A stretch of DNA of 64,000 bases from Ilex aquifolium (GCA_951799425.1 OX637394.1:18037001-18101000); one strand, 5' to 3'; numbered from the stretch's first letter, positions 31,933 to 44,598 are shown. Made by a program: numbers and translations. The notes: generated from the sequence alone by a model not told the origin.

Positions 31933-32819
31933 CTTCGGCTACTTCGACTTCCAGGACAGTTTTGACCCATTTAGAGGTCGAATTGGAAAATTTTCATGAG
32001 ATACACTGTTGTAGCCCTAGATGTCTACTATCTACTGTCCAAATTTTAGATCAATCGGATATAAGAATAAAAGGTTATGACCACAATACTAGAAGGTGTC
32101 CCAACTCATTTTTACCCAAATTCTCTCTAAGTGTGTCTTTACTCCAAAATACTTCCTAACTTCCAATACACCTCATATTACCTCTCCCAAGGTTGTTCGA
32201 ACTTCCGGATTCAATGGACACCTTATTTTGACCTAAAAATATTTAGAAATTCATCTAATCACCCTTTCCAAGTTTAAACGTCTTGGAAACTCCAACTCCC
32301 CAATCCATATGCATCTCTAGCATTTCTCCTACTATTATAATCTATATAGTTCATTCTTACATCATTACACATATCCACATTTTTACAACAATTATTTACT
32401 ATATATCTATATACCTATATATAAAAGAAAATGCGAGGTGTTACAAGTCCCTTAGCAAAAAAAGATAAACAAACATTAAAACTACCTAACATCATACAAT
32501 AAATTCCAAAGCATACTTAACCACATAATCATCATCATTAAATTGAGATGCATATGCTTGAAGAATAAATGGCACACAATTGGAATCAAAAGACTTCTTA
32601 TATATCCTTTGTGTAATTTTGGGTACACAAGAACAAAAGTGTAGTAGCTTCTACCTATTGACTCTTCTATTGGATACTACTACCTAAAATAAAATCCCTA
32701 AGGTTCTACTAGAACCTATGTACTACTAAACAACTAAAAAGAAGAAAAACTAAAGAGATAGAACAGTAGGAAAAATAGAAAGAGTTGTTTTATCAATCAA
32801 ATGCATCCCCCTCATCATC

Positions 32820-34235
32820 ACTCATTATCTCTCTCCTCCTCTGAAGATTCCACCTCCTTAGCAGTATTCTCGATAGCCATACTGAGATGTGTAACAGAAA
32901 TAGGAATGGAATGCGATCTAGGAGTAGAGGGCAAAAGTAGGTGCTTTCATCCCCTCTAGAATCACCTCTCTAGGAAAAGCAAGCTCAAACAACCTCCTCA
33001 GCATCCCCACACACATGTCCACCTTGAACTCAACCCTCTCCAGAGCTCTCGCAATAGTCCTCCCCCCATTATTTATACCACCAATTCATTCCTTCAACTT
33101 GCTCATCATTTGATTCACAGTGGAATGAGAGGTCGGGGTAGACACCATTGCAGCTTCAGTCGTAGTGGAAGGGGTGGTTGTACTCTTTCCTTTTGAACCA
33201 GTAGCCCTCGACATAGTCAAGCTCTTCCTCTCCCCCACACTGCCTACTGGCCCAAAATCTGGTGGACTAATAATTTTGGATGCCAATCTCTTCACACCAG
33301 ACTTCAGACAAAGCTGGGTGATCATATTACCAAAGGACATGTTCCCTTTTGGCCTGCGTGTGGTTCAGTAGTCTCTCAACATGCCCTAAATCATCAAGGC
33401 AATGTCGATCCTCGACCCTGACATGAACTTATAACACAGAACAATCTTCTACATCACTGAGCCCTTTGAGTACACATTATCATGGAGAATCTTGTCCAAC
33501 AACCTATAATCCCCATCCAAATGACCATGCACAAATTTCCCCTTGAAGTTCATAGGATGCTCGTGCATCTCCACCGCATACTCTGAGGCATCCTTGGTAG
33601 CAAAAGTGACATGGAGATAATCAATCTCAGTGGGCTTCGGCCTCATATAGCTTAGATATTCAACTATAGAGGCCAAAGTAACATCAATCACCAACCCACG
33701 GACCTTAGTCCTCATCAATAATAAATCGGCATCAACCAAGCGCAACCCCAAATAAAACTCACGACATAGAGCTAAATTATAGCCTTCAACATGCTTAAAG
33801 AAGATATCAAGTCCTCGATCAATGAGTACTCTAACTGCTGGAGTCTTACCTAAACTATCGACATCCACCATTCGCTCACACATTACCCCCTCTCTTTTCT
33901 ATGGCCTCCTTGTACCTAGCCTTCTTCGTTTTCTTCACCACAGGAGGTTCTTCATCTTCCTCCTTGGATCCTGATTGAATCACCCTTTTCCTTTCTCTTT
34001 TGCAGAAGCTCGAGTGGAAGGAGTAGGAGTACCCGAATCCCCTGGTGTGCCTTTAGCCTGGGGTGTCTTCTGGCCACCCAAAGTCCTGGCCATACCCAGC
34101 AAAATCAAATGGACCATGCTGATGAAGAAAATTCCTGTGAAGAGTGTAAACTTGAAAGCTTCATCGAAGAGAGGGATTGAAGACAAAAACATTCGTGGAG
34201 CCATTTCCAAAACAAAAGATCAAAGGGTGATTTAA
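32820..34235 (-). pseudogene. Env-position ORF of the Athila-type element
   Basis: The best stretch (33883-33449, 144 residues) resembles the putative plant transposon protein domain often found at this position in Athila-related elements. Readable pieces are FYLGLRLVDADLL and KVRGLVIDV. Upstream (34210-33980) is a low-complexity start with MARTLGGQKTPQAK and a Ser/Thr/Pro/Lys run. Downstream (33340-33086) is a Ser/Thr-rich tail. Frames differ between the pieces. Although the position is called env-like, I see no convincing signal peptide, fusion peptide or envelope domain. Function unknown. Confidence 0.55.
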
Positions 34236-36540
34236 GAGTGATAGAGGGATTGGAAGGTTTAGGAAGTCTGCTTAGGAATTTTTGGAAGGCAGAGAGAGAG
34301 AGTTAAGAGGGATGGGTCTTAAGCTTTGGAAGTATTGAAATGTTTTCCTACCGATAGAACCCTTATATAATTTTCAAACCGAATAGGAACCTACAGGTTG
34401 GAAGCACTTTTCGACCTACCGGTAGCTGACTCAGAATTTCAAAATTTTTCAATTTTTTTCTTGTTCCAAAATTAATTAAACACAATAGTAATTAACCCTA
34501 AATCCTTAAATTCAAAATGTACCCAAATTAGAGTCTTAATCCTATTCCAGTGTACCACAAATTCTCAAGTATATGCAATGCAATTTATGATACAACACAA
34601 CAAATACAATGCTAAAGAATTGAGAGCATAATAAACAATCTAATAGAAATTAAAATCAAATGCAAAATTTAGAAATACAAAATCATTTTCGTAGGTACCA
34701 CGAATGCATTTAGCCAATGCACTAACCTTTAAAACCCTAGGTTACCCCTAGTGGACGAGTGTTGTCTCATGAAAATTTTCAGAGAAGATAACTACAAAAT
34801 TCACTTTGTCTAATTTCCAACTTATTATTTCTCAATTACTGTGAGACCAAAGATGTATCATGTCTCCTCAAACTAATTAGCACACAAGTTCCCTAAAGGC
34901 TTCAAGGATATGCAAAAATATTCACTATCATGTTAGTACTTAAAACCAGTGCGTGAGATATGATCATGTAACTCAAAAGATTCATCAACCCAGATTCATA
35001 TCCCTATTTGCTATCCAAAGCTAATTTCAATGCCAAAACTCACCAAGGCTTCCACACTCGGAAAATAAATGATCTAATTATCAATGACTAATAACCTCTT
35101 ACGTATATGTGAGGATCGAATTTATGTAACTAAGACAATGTTTACTCCCATATTTCTCAAAAATTGAAGTGCTTAATTTCAATGAACAACCTTGGCATAA
35201 TCTCATGAAAGGAATATTAACAGACATACAAGTAATGTAGTTGATATATCTCCTAGAAATCAAAGCTTACACACTCAACCATACCTTCTGAATCAAATAG
35301 GACTTCTATGGTTATAATGGGGCCATGGGTGAGGGTTTAAGAAGCGACGAACTTAGGGATTCAAAAATGGGTTATCCATTTGACAATTTCCATGTTCTCA
35401 TTAACTGAACCCTTCTTTGTATACAACATGAAAACTCATATCCCGCATTCCTTCTTCACTAGCCTTTTGCTTTTTCATTCATTCATTCATTTTTTTTCTT
35501 TCTTTTTCACTTTCCTTTTCTTTTTCAGAATTTTTCTCTTCTTTCATTTTTCATTGTTTCTTTTTTCGTTCTCTCTTTATTTTACCACAATTCCTCACTA
35601 ATATCAAATAAGAAAAATTTTAGGGATAACCAATGTAGGATATATACTTATATGCTTGGCTCGGCTATTAATTGAGGTATAGAAATGGAAATCCGTCATG
35701 GCTCAATCACGGATACTAGAGATAATGCAATGAAAGAATAGGCTTAAGGCTAAAATAAAATTCAAAGATGGCCTAAAATCATCTTTAGAAAGTATGGAAA
35801 AATGTTACTCTTATTCGAGATATAACCAATTAATTACTCTTATGCTTCTAACCAACACTATAGTAATGAGATTATTGAAAAGCAATGGATTTGAAATGAA
35901 TATCATAAGAGTAAATATATTATAACCCTCAAAGAATGATAAGCACAAAACTCACAGGGTTTATACATGCATCTCTATTATGGATGTCAAGCTTTTCAAA
36001 ATATGAACCTAGCCTCATAAATCTCAACAGATATTGCATGTTCATTGTGAACAAAGTTTGGGTTTTTAAATACCAACATGACCATTATATTCGAGCATAG
36101 AGTACAAGTCTCCAAAGTACAATATGTAACCAATTCAGGTATCACACAATATATCTAAACCTCATAGTTCTTAAGAAACAACAAGTATCATTCAAATAGA
36201 CAATGTTTTTTTCAAAAATTTTCAAATTTTTCACAATGTACAAGTAACTGCTTCAAACTGAAATGAATAAAATAAATAAATAAATAGGAGCAACACAATG
36301 GTGTAACCTCACCTCCCAACTTAAAAATTTTCATTATCCTCAATGCAACAATTATAATGCAATGAGTAACATTAAAAGAGTGAGGGAAAGAAAACACCTA
36401 AGCACAACACCTAACTAAATTAACTACAAAACAATAAAAGAACAAATTATCATAGAGAAAATAACAAAATTAATTAAACCAAAAATAAGAAGTAAACTAA
36501 CAAATCTAGTATACAAAAATAAACTATTTATTCAAATAGT
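34236..36540. other. Non-coding internal region of the Athila-type element
   Basis: No gene recognised. It includes a polypyrimidine tract (35454-35570). The segment around 34690-34800 matches 47510-47600 of the other Athila-type element in reverse. A few CCTACCGGTAG-like words occur at 34365-34430. Confidence 0.55.
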
Positions 36541-36559
36541 TCAACCGGGCTCCACTTGC

Positions 36560-37465
36560 CCAATACCTGACTTCTCTCAGGATTTGCCTTCTCCAAAGAA
36601 CAGTTCTTGTTGAGAATTACTCTCCACACCTTGTAACTCGTGCGAGTGGTTTAACGAATCAGTATAAAAGACACTCTCGAAGTTATTAACCTCACATTTA
36701 GAATTGATCAAGCATAATTGAAGAGGATCAAAATACATAGAAGTTTAAAACTTCTCCTCCACACACTCATCTACCAAGTCTATCTCACAAAACTCTCCTT
36801 TACGACCAGGTTGTTTTGCTACATGAAAAATATTGAAGCAGTCATATTCCCAAAAGTGCATTTCATCACACCACTCCTGCAATTTATTAGTGCATTGGAT
36901 TTTAAAAGGAATGGGCATCCTAAAATGATGGGAATCTGTGCAACTGGGTTAGCAACTGGTGCAGTATTCAGTATTTTAAAATCGACAACAAAGTAAAACC
37001 TACCTACCTCAACTAATACATCCTCTACCACCCCCTCGGTACTTTACACTTTGGTTTTCCAATTGAAGAGTAATTGAAGTAGGTTTCAATTCTCCCAAAC
37101 CTAACTACTTGTAAACCAAGTGAGGTAGTAGATTCACACTCGCACCTAAGTTTAACAATGCTTGTTTGACTCGACAATCCCCAATGGTAATTGCAATGGT
37201 GGGACAACCAGGATCATTATACTTAGGAGGGGTGTTAGTTCGGAGAATGGTACTGACCTGCTCTGTCAGAAATACCTTTTTCTAGACATGCAATTTCCAC
37301 TTATTAGTGCACAAACCATTTAAAAACTTAGCATATGAAGGCAGTTGTTGGATTGCATCAAGACAAGGAATATTGATTTTGACTTGCTTAAATAGATTAA
37401 GGATTTCGGCCTGATTGGATTATATGGATGAAGGCTTGGTTGTACCAACTAGAAGCTCATTTTTC
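36560..37465 (-). pseudogene. Gag C-terminus and aspartic protease of the Athila-type element
   Basis: Minus-strand frames give the protease C-terminal half at 37031-36819 (FYFVVDF, PIILGCPFLLKSNALINC). Before it lies the N-terminal half with a stretch equivalent to a LGASVNLLP active-site region, and gag C-terminal residues to about 37465. The sequence matches 46510-47080 of the plus-strand element. Stops and a shift break it. After protease the sequence passes straight to the non-coding region with no RT. Confidence 0.75.
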
Positions 37466-38550
37466 CAATCTTGTATAGTTCCAAGAGAAATGATAAATAA
37501 TAAATAAAGATGGATTTTTTTTCCCTTTACCTCTTTACTTATTTTCGTATTTTCATTTCCCACGTAATGGTTGACATGACTGTGAACTAACTGGCATTAA
37601 TTACCATTTACTTCATGTTTCTATCGTTTGATCCTCGTGCGTGCATTCAGGCACTTTGATTGCTTTTCAAAGTTGCGCTTTATTCTCCTATCATTAAATT
37701 GCCATAAATGTTGGTAGTTGTCGAGGTGAGGCCATTAAAATATTTAAATTCCTTATCACCTATAAATACCTATGAAGCACTTAGGCATTTTGGAGCAAAC
37801 CAAACTTTTTTAGGATGTCCCTTGCTTATGCAACACCATTGTTTCCTCTAAACCTGCTGACCCAGAAGAGAAAATTGGAAGATGAATTTGTTAGTCAGTA
37901 CACCTACATTCTTGTTACCCTTTAGGGAATAATTCGTGGGAAGAGACTGACTTAACCAAAGTCGTTGCTTTGTGTTTTCCCTTTCATGTCTGCAATTGGA
38001 TTGACCAACTTACTTCATGTTCTTCCTTCGGATGAATGCCTCTTTTTGTCCCCATCCTTGGGTCATTTTCTAGATCCTCTTCATGGGGGGTAAGGCAGCA
38101 TGAGTAGATAAAATGCACTTGTTGAAATTGGAAGAAAATACTACATTTGGCTTGCACTACATTTGATGGCCATGTTCTGTTTTACTCCTCTGATCTTCAG
38201 GTTAACCCTAGGATGACTTTCCTCAGCACCTATTTGGAATGGGGAAGTGAAGACTAAGGAAGGTTTGTAAGTTTGGGAAGCTTCCTGATTAGGATAAGCT
38301 CGTGTTTGGGGTCCATATTCTTCCTCGTGCACCTAAGCTTTCTCCTCCACTTTTGCTCCTTTCTTTGCCTCCGGGGTGCAAGTTGTCATCTTTAAACTAG
38401 GATGATAACCTTCCATACTTTCAAACTAGGATGACTTCCATATTGGATGTCGGATTGCCCTAGGGTACTGGCTGTGACCTCCCGTTTTAAAGGTCTCGCT
38501 CGCATTTTGCGACCTCCCAAACCGTCGGTTTGTAGGCCTTTAAGAGATGT
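37466..38550. other. Host element 3' region between Athila insertion and integrase
   Basis: No clear coding frame. A CCTATAAATACC box near 37759 and ATGTCCCTTGC near 37818 suggest a plus-strand promoter and start of a further antisense ORF, but stops follow quickly. The 5' edge of the Athila-type insertion is approximate. Confidence 0.4.
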
Positions 38551-38554
38551 CCAT

Positions 38555-38914
38555 TGATAGAGCGATTTTGACGCACTTCATCCAATTCTCGTAGTGGTAA
38601 AGGCGACCCTTCTTAACCTCAAGGATTTTGAATGGTTCTTCCCAGTTGGTCAACAACTTTCCAGCCCTAAAGGCAACCTCACCTTCCGAACCAAGTCACC
38701 TATTGTGAACGTCTTATTTTTTACCCTTCTGTTGTACGCCCTGGCGGCTCTTAGATTTTTCACCTTGATGCAATCCAAAGCACCCAGTCGCACTTCATCT
38801 AAATCTTCAAGCTCAATCATCATGGCTTCATTGTATTCAGCTGGACTTAACTTCTGCTGAAAATCCACTCGCAACGACTTTACAGTAATCTCCCTAGGCA
38901 ATACTGCGACGTGT
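38555..38914 (-). pseudogene. Integrase C-terminal part of the nested host element
   Basis: Residues LPREITVKSLRV through YNEAMMIELEDLDEVRLGAL and RVKNKTFTIGDLV correspond to the region after the catalytic core of gypsy integrases. Further downstream pieces of a GPYF-type end are readable to about 38555. The frame is interrupted at 38914 by a solo LTR and resumes at 40762. Confidence 0.8.
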
Positions 38915-40761
38915 TGATGAGAGCAAAATATTGCATATTTGATGGCCTCATTATATGCATTTTAACTCAACTTTTGCATTTAAGTACTTAGTGTTAGCCA
39001 AAGTTGTGAATAATGTTGATATTTTGATGTTGCATGTTTTGATAGCTTAAATGATGGATTTTAGGACTTTGCAACTATGTTGGATGTGAGGTGAAGTGGT
39101 GGACTCATGAAATGAGGATTGAGAGGCTTGGAAGGTAAAGAAATCAAGAAAAATTCATTTTGGATGAAGACCTTCCGGAAGGTTTATGAATACCTTCCGG
39201 AAGGTTTAGCCCACTGGAATTTCGTAATTTTGACACTGTACCACTGTTTTTCTAAATTTTGACCATGATCTACTTCGAATTTGAAAAAGTGCAAAACATG
39301 AAAGTTGTAGATATGGATGTCGTTTTTATTGTGTCAAAATTTCAGCTCAATCCAACGGTTGGATCAAAATTTATTATTTTTCTACCAAAACTGGTCCAGA
39401 GCTGTCACCAGATTCCAGTAGGTTAAACCTTCCGGAAGGTTGTCATCGTTCTTCCGGAAGGTCTTGCCCAGAATGCGAAAAACAGCCTGTAACTCAACTT
39501 TGAGGCTTGGGGGTCCCACCTACACTTCTCCCACGCCTATCCCAACATTTCCTTACACATTTACAGGCCTCCTACACTCAAGTGGAAGACTTTAAAAGGC
39601 CAATGCATTAAAGGAGGAATGGGGGGAAGTGGGCTGCCCAGGCTATGATCTCCTAGCCTGTCAAAGCCATCCATTCAGCCCTCTCTTGAGGGGAGCTCGT
39701 TCACACAGCTAGGGGGGAGCCTCTTGGACGTTTTGGCAAGTCTCCACACTGAATATATTCAACATTCAACACACAATGTAGGGGGGTTGGCTACCTAAGC
39801 TAGGAGTAGTTTTAGTGAGGAAGATGATGAATAGTGTACAAGTTTAGATTTTTGCATTTTCTTCACCCATCTCTCTTGTAATCTTCAGTAATACCTTTGT
39901 AAGCTTCCTTTATTTACTTTGAATGTCATTTACTTCAAGTGCATTGCAAGTTTAGTTATGCTTTCTTGATTCTACCATTGTTGTTTTTGAGTTTTGCATT
40001 TCAAGTTCTTAAATGGGTATTGAATGTTTATTTTCATAGTTTAACTTTTCTTGCATTAATCTAAGTTTCATGCTTAATCTTTACTTTATGTATGCCTTGT
40101 CTTTCATTATGAGTAGCTAAATCCCAAGTTGGCAAAGCCAAGGGGAACCTCTTTTCGGGTATACCATTTCAACCCACTCCCCTCCTTTCTCTCATAGCTC
40201 AATGGTTCGGTTTGACTGAGTTGAAGGAGGATAAGCTGATGAGTCTTTGATATTCCATAGGCCTAGCCATGGTTTATGCTTAGATCCTCATTTGTCTCGT
40301 CCCCGGCTTCTCACGAATCAATCGTTCATTCATACTATATTGAGGGAGGGATTCGAGTTGAGATGGTATGCTTATTGGAGTGACCTCTTGGAATTGCCAA
40401 CATTTGTTTCTCATTTCATTCACAAACACAACCACAAAACTCAAACAAAAGATTTTACACTTTCTTTACCTTTTGCAAAATCACCTTCACACACTCGAAC
40501 CTTCCTTCCCTGAGGAGACGACCTTGGAATACTTTTCCAAGTAAAACACCGACTAACGAAAGACTCCTTGCGATTGGGGAGCACTTTTGTTCACACACAT
40601 TTTATTTCATACATTTTGTTCATTCCACATTCCCACCATTCCGTTTCCCCTATCTCTTGCATGAATCCGAGTGAGAGTGACACTCACCCACACACATAAG
40701 CCATATACACATTGAGGGGTCATGTTAAGGGGTTAGGGACAACAATGTTTTCATTCAATCA
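38915..40761 (+). mobile_element. Solo LTR starting TGATGAGAGC, with CCTTCCGGAAGG palindromes
   Basis: The 1847-bp unit runs from TGATGAGAGC to CAATCA with CGTGT on both sides (38910-38914 and 40762-40766). It lies within the integrase of the host element, and the integrase reading rejoins across the site. Its start resembles the Athila-type LTRs, and a GAGGAGACGACC word occurs near 40515 as in those LTRs. CCTTCCGGAAGG occurs at 39171, 39193 and 39428, with CTTCCGGAAG at 39451. Confidence 0.9.
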
Positions 40762-41434
40762 CGTGTCCATCCCAACTTGAATGGTGTAACTCCGATGCTG
40801 GACTGTTTCGAAGTTATGTATGCCTATAGTGCTTTCGATAGTTTAGTATGGCAGCCCCTTGGGTTATCTTCCACCATATTTATGATGATTCCTTTCATTA
40901 CTTTGTTGGCAGACTCTGCTTGGCCATTCCCTTGTGCGTAGTATGAGGTTAAGTGGATTACGTTGAAGCCATACTCCTCTGCAAATCCCTTAACTTCGCT
41001 TCCTCCGAATATTGTTCCTTGGTCGGCCACTATGTGCTAGGGAAGCCCAAGTTGGTGCACTATGTTTTCCTTTATCATTCGAACAATGTCTTTCTGATTG
41101 ACCATTCACATCTTGATGCAGGCTTGATACGTGCCACATATGCCTTTGTGGCTCTCGGTCATTACTAGAATAGCCTCTTCTCTGCCGATGCATCTTAACA
41201 ATAAGTCATAGTGTATCATTTTCTTATACAATTCCCTATCCATGAGTATATAATTGACAGCCCGTCTCCTGATGACCTCTCTTGATGACTCGTCTCCTGA
41301 TGTCTTAGGAACTGCGTGATGTCAAACCTCCAATCTTCCTCTTCCACTTCCACCATTAACTCCTTAAAGTCCATTCCCCTGACTTTTATGGATGGCAAGA
41401 CTCTCCTTTGAACTCTAATTAGCTGCTCGTCCAT
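40762..41434 (-). pseudogene. Integrase N-terminal and core pieces of the nested host element
   Basis: Readable are a zinc-binding HKGICGTY piece, then a jump to VADQGTIFGGSEV (second catalytic Asp) and the YYAQGNGQAESANKV segment with the catalytic Glu, followed by SSIGVTPFKL up to the solo LTR. The segment that should hold the first catalytic Asp is missing, so an internal deletion removed part of the core. Confidence 0.8.
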
Positions 41435-41960
41435 ACACCGAGGAATCCTTAGACCCGATCCTATCTCGCAATATCACATCGTCAAAGTTCGCCACCAAAG
41501 ACATTGCAATGGAGTGGAATGGGCATACCTCTAAACTTTTACATTTAAAGTTGCCTACAATTTGGTCAATAACTAATTTGGAGTCGTCGATCACCTCGAC
41601 TATCGATGCCCCCATACTCAACACAACCTCAACCCCGATAATCAATGCCTCGTACTCATCCTGGCTGTTAGTGCATTTGAATGACAGTCGAGTTTCATAT
41701 CCCTAGGGAAATTCTATGACCACCCTAGCCCTGTGGACTCTCGTGTCCACGATCTGTCAAACCTAAGTTTCCATTGCGTCAACGACACCACGTGTACTCC
41801 TAGGAAATCAAATGATTCCCTTGTATCTTACTCCACTTCTACACAAGGATGGTTTGTTAAGAAATCATCTGATGCTTGGCCTTTCAATGCGTGCTGCGAC
41901 AAGTAATTGAAGTGAGAATTCCATCAATGCCAAAACCCACTTGCTAATTTAGGCCCTTAT
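41415..41960 (-). pseudogene. Additional RNase H of the nested host element
   Basis: The stretch LIIGVEVVLSMGAS, VIDDSKLVIDQIVGNFKCKS and a following ANFDDVILRD matches the second RNase H typical of Tat elements. It lies between RT and integrase as in the element at 1-7670. Frames are broken. Confidence 0.75.
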
Positions 41961-42095
41961 AATCGCCCTAGTTAACATGTACTTAATAAAATTAGTTTTC
42001 GCAACAATATACACTACAACTGAAATCATATAAATTCTTAACTTTTGTGATGCAAAGTACAATGCTAAACAAAACTTCTCGATTGGCTTATAATG

Positions 42096-43073
42096 TTACT
42101 CGACTGGAGTAAAAATTTTGCTTAAATAATAAATGGCATATTCTTTGTCTTTATTATTATTCTGAGCCAGCAAACATCCAATGGACACATGCACAGCCGA
42201 TAAGTATAATACTAGTGGCCTACCTGTAATAAGTGGCATGAGGACTGGCAGGTTTGCCAAATACTCCTTGATATGGTGGAAGGCTTCTTGATGTTGCATT
42301 TCCCATTTGAAGTTTTCTACACCCTTTAACTTAAAAAAAGGCAAGAATGTCTGCACCTTCCCTGCACTGTTGACGATGAATCGTTGGAGGAAATTAACTT
42401 GACTGATTAGGTGCTGAAGCTCCTTCTTGGTCTTCGAAAACGCAGCTTCTATAATATAATTCACCTTATTTTTTTCTACTTCAATTCCTTTTTTATGTGC
42501 CAGAAAGTTCCCTGTAGTGACTCTGAATGCACACTTCAACGAGTTCATTTTCAGCTGATGGACACGCATCCTTGCAAAGACTGACCTCAAATCGTTATGG
42601 TGTCTCTCTATGTATTGAGTCTTAACTATTATGTCATCAATGTACACCTCTACGATCTTACTGATCATGTCATGGAAGATAGTGTTCATGGATCTCTGGT
42701 ATGTGGCCCCTACATTCTTCAGTTCGAACGACATAACCCTCAATTCGAAATACTCAATCAATCCTGGACATCAGAAAATGATTTTGTGTTGGTCCTCCTA
42801 TGAAATGAAGATCTGATGGTATCCTTCATTGCCGTCAATGAATGGCATGATCACGTTAATGGCCACTGCATCCACAAATTGATCGGCCAGTGGCATGACA
42901 TATTCATATATGGGAGTTGCAACGTTGAGGTCATTGTAATCGCAACAAACCCTAATCTTGTTGGTCTTCTTTTTAACCAGAACAAGGTTGGACACCCATT
43001 CTACTTACCATGCCACCTGGATGCATTTGGTCTATAGGAGACACTCAATCTCCTCCTTTAATAATAGAGTTAT
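42096..43073 (-). pseudogene. Reverse transcriptase of the nested host element, interrupted
   Basis: Motifs are CCDYNDLNVATP, FIDGNEGYHQIF, VMSFELKNVGATYQRSMN and VEVYIDDIIVK (the YxDD box), then the connection and first RNase H with GRPLVLYLSAVHVSIGCLLAQ. There is a frame change near 42762-42798 plus stops. The Athila-type element begins at 43074 and the RT N-terminus resumes at 50227. Confidence 0.85.
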
Positions 43074-44594
43074 TGATGAGAGTATAGTATTGCATATTAT
43101 AGGTCCCATATCATCCATCTTAACTGTGTTAGTTAGTTAAGTCTTTTGTTTTAATTTAGTTTTGTATTTCATGGATGAATTCAGTGTTTGCAGGTGAATG
43201 CATGTAAAAGTAAGGTCTTCAACATCATTTCATGTAATGGAGGACTTTGAGAATGAGCTAGGAGTTTCACAAGTCAAGCCAAGCCCCTCTAAGCATAATT
43301 GAAGAAAATACCCTTTCTACTGGTAGGTCTTCTACTGGTACTATTGAAGGCAGAAGTTGGTTCTACCAGTAGGAGTTCATTCCTATTGATAGAAGTAAAA
43401 CAGAGAGTTGTTCTACTGGTAGGTGAGTATTGTTCTACCGGTTGGTCTAAAATAGAAAGTTGTTCTACTAGTAGAAGAGAAGGCTAACCAGTTCGTGCAA
43501 AATAATGAACAGTTCTACTGGTAGGTCGTTTTCTACTTCTTATCGGTAGGTTACTATATTTTGGCAGAAAAGAATCTTAAGGAAAGTAAATCAACTAAAT
43601 TATTTAAAGTCCATGATTGGTGGATGGAACATAGGATTTTCAACAGAAAATCCTCTAAAAAACCAAGGGCTAGCCGCTTGAGAGGGGATCTCCATTTCAT
43701 CGTTCAATTCCCCAATTTCTTCGCCATGCACTCTTTCTCTTCTTCCTAGGGTTTTAGAATTATTCTTTTTCTTCTTTAAAGCTTTCTCCATTGTTTTACA
43801 TTTGAAGCTTTGTTTAAATTAAAAGTATTTCATTCCTGCAATGCATTTAATTTTGATTCTTCTTGCGAATGATTATATTACTATTATTCAATTCAAGGTA
43901 TTTAATATTCTTTCAATTTTCAATTCAAGATTTCTTTGCTATCAATTATGATTTTGTCTTCTTTATTTGCTTTCATTTTCAATGCCGTCATAAGTGAGTA
44001 GTTTAGTCCGATTTGATCGGATGAGGGAGTCTCATCCGTGAATTGGTGATTTTGACTCAAACTAGGGTTTTTCAATGATTAAGTTTATTTGGGTTAATTG
44101 ATTGATTAAATTTGAAAACCCTATCGATATTTATATATTCTTGCTTACCTATAGACAACTAAGACTTGGCATAGGTAATTCTTGGAATCACTACAATCGA
44201 AATGGAATTAATTCTTTCGAAATCAAATCAATTGATTTGAATATACATTTATTATTTACAATTGGGTATTTACTGAATATTTTTCGTTTGAGTGCGTTTG
44301 AGTACAATCTCAAATGAGTTATAGAAATTGAGTCAAAATACCTGTTCATGGTGAGATGAACTCTACCGATTAACCGGTATTTCTTTTAATTGTTATTCTT
44401 TATTTTCTAAATTCAACAACCCAATCTCTCAAAATTCAAAATTCAAAGTTTCTATTTTCTTTTGCTTATCGCCCTTTGAGCCAACTGTTTCTCTTGAGAA
44501 GACGACATCGGTAATCGACTGAGTTACAAACACGATACCTTCTCCTACGTTTGTGAATTCCTTGTTAATTTAATACCACTCTAAGGAGCAAGCA
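43074..44594 (+). repeat. 5' LTR of the plus-strand Athila-type element
   Basis: 1521 bp, TGATGAGAG to GGAGCAAGCA. CTACTGGTAG-type palindromes lie at 43317-43555. Confidence 0.9.
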
Positions 44595-44598
44595 TTTT

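Larger units (their letters stand above)
30235..32445 (-). mobile_element. Solo LTR, family TGTAACRCCCC (copy 2)
   Basis: The 2211-bp unit runs from TGTAACGCCCC to GAGGTGTTACA and is flanked by AGTCC (30230-30234 and 32446-32450). Its ends match copy 1 at 13079-15117 in reverse complement. Host sequence on either side (AAGGGACTAGCAAA on the minus strand) rejoins to match the polypurine region of the element at 43074-50226. It holds a 101-bp tandem array and a GTACCGGTAC cluster. Confidence 0.9.
28717..37465 (-). mobile_element. Athila-type element lacking pol, 5'-truncated
   Basis: On the minus strand: gag C-terminus and protease (37465-36560), a 2.3-kb non-coding region, an ORF in the env position (34235-32820), a polypurine tract and the 3' LTR (30200-28717). 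There is no RT, RNase H or integrase between protease and the env-position ORF. A solo LTR (30235-32445) interrupts the polypurine region. The 5' LTR and most of gag are missing. LTR ends and the TGATGAGAG start match the plus-strand element at 43074-50226. Confidence 0.85.
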
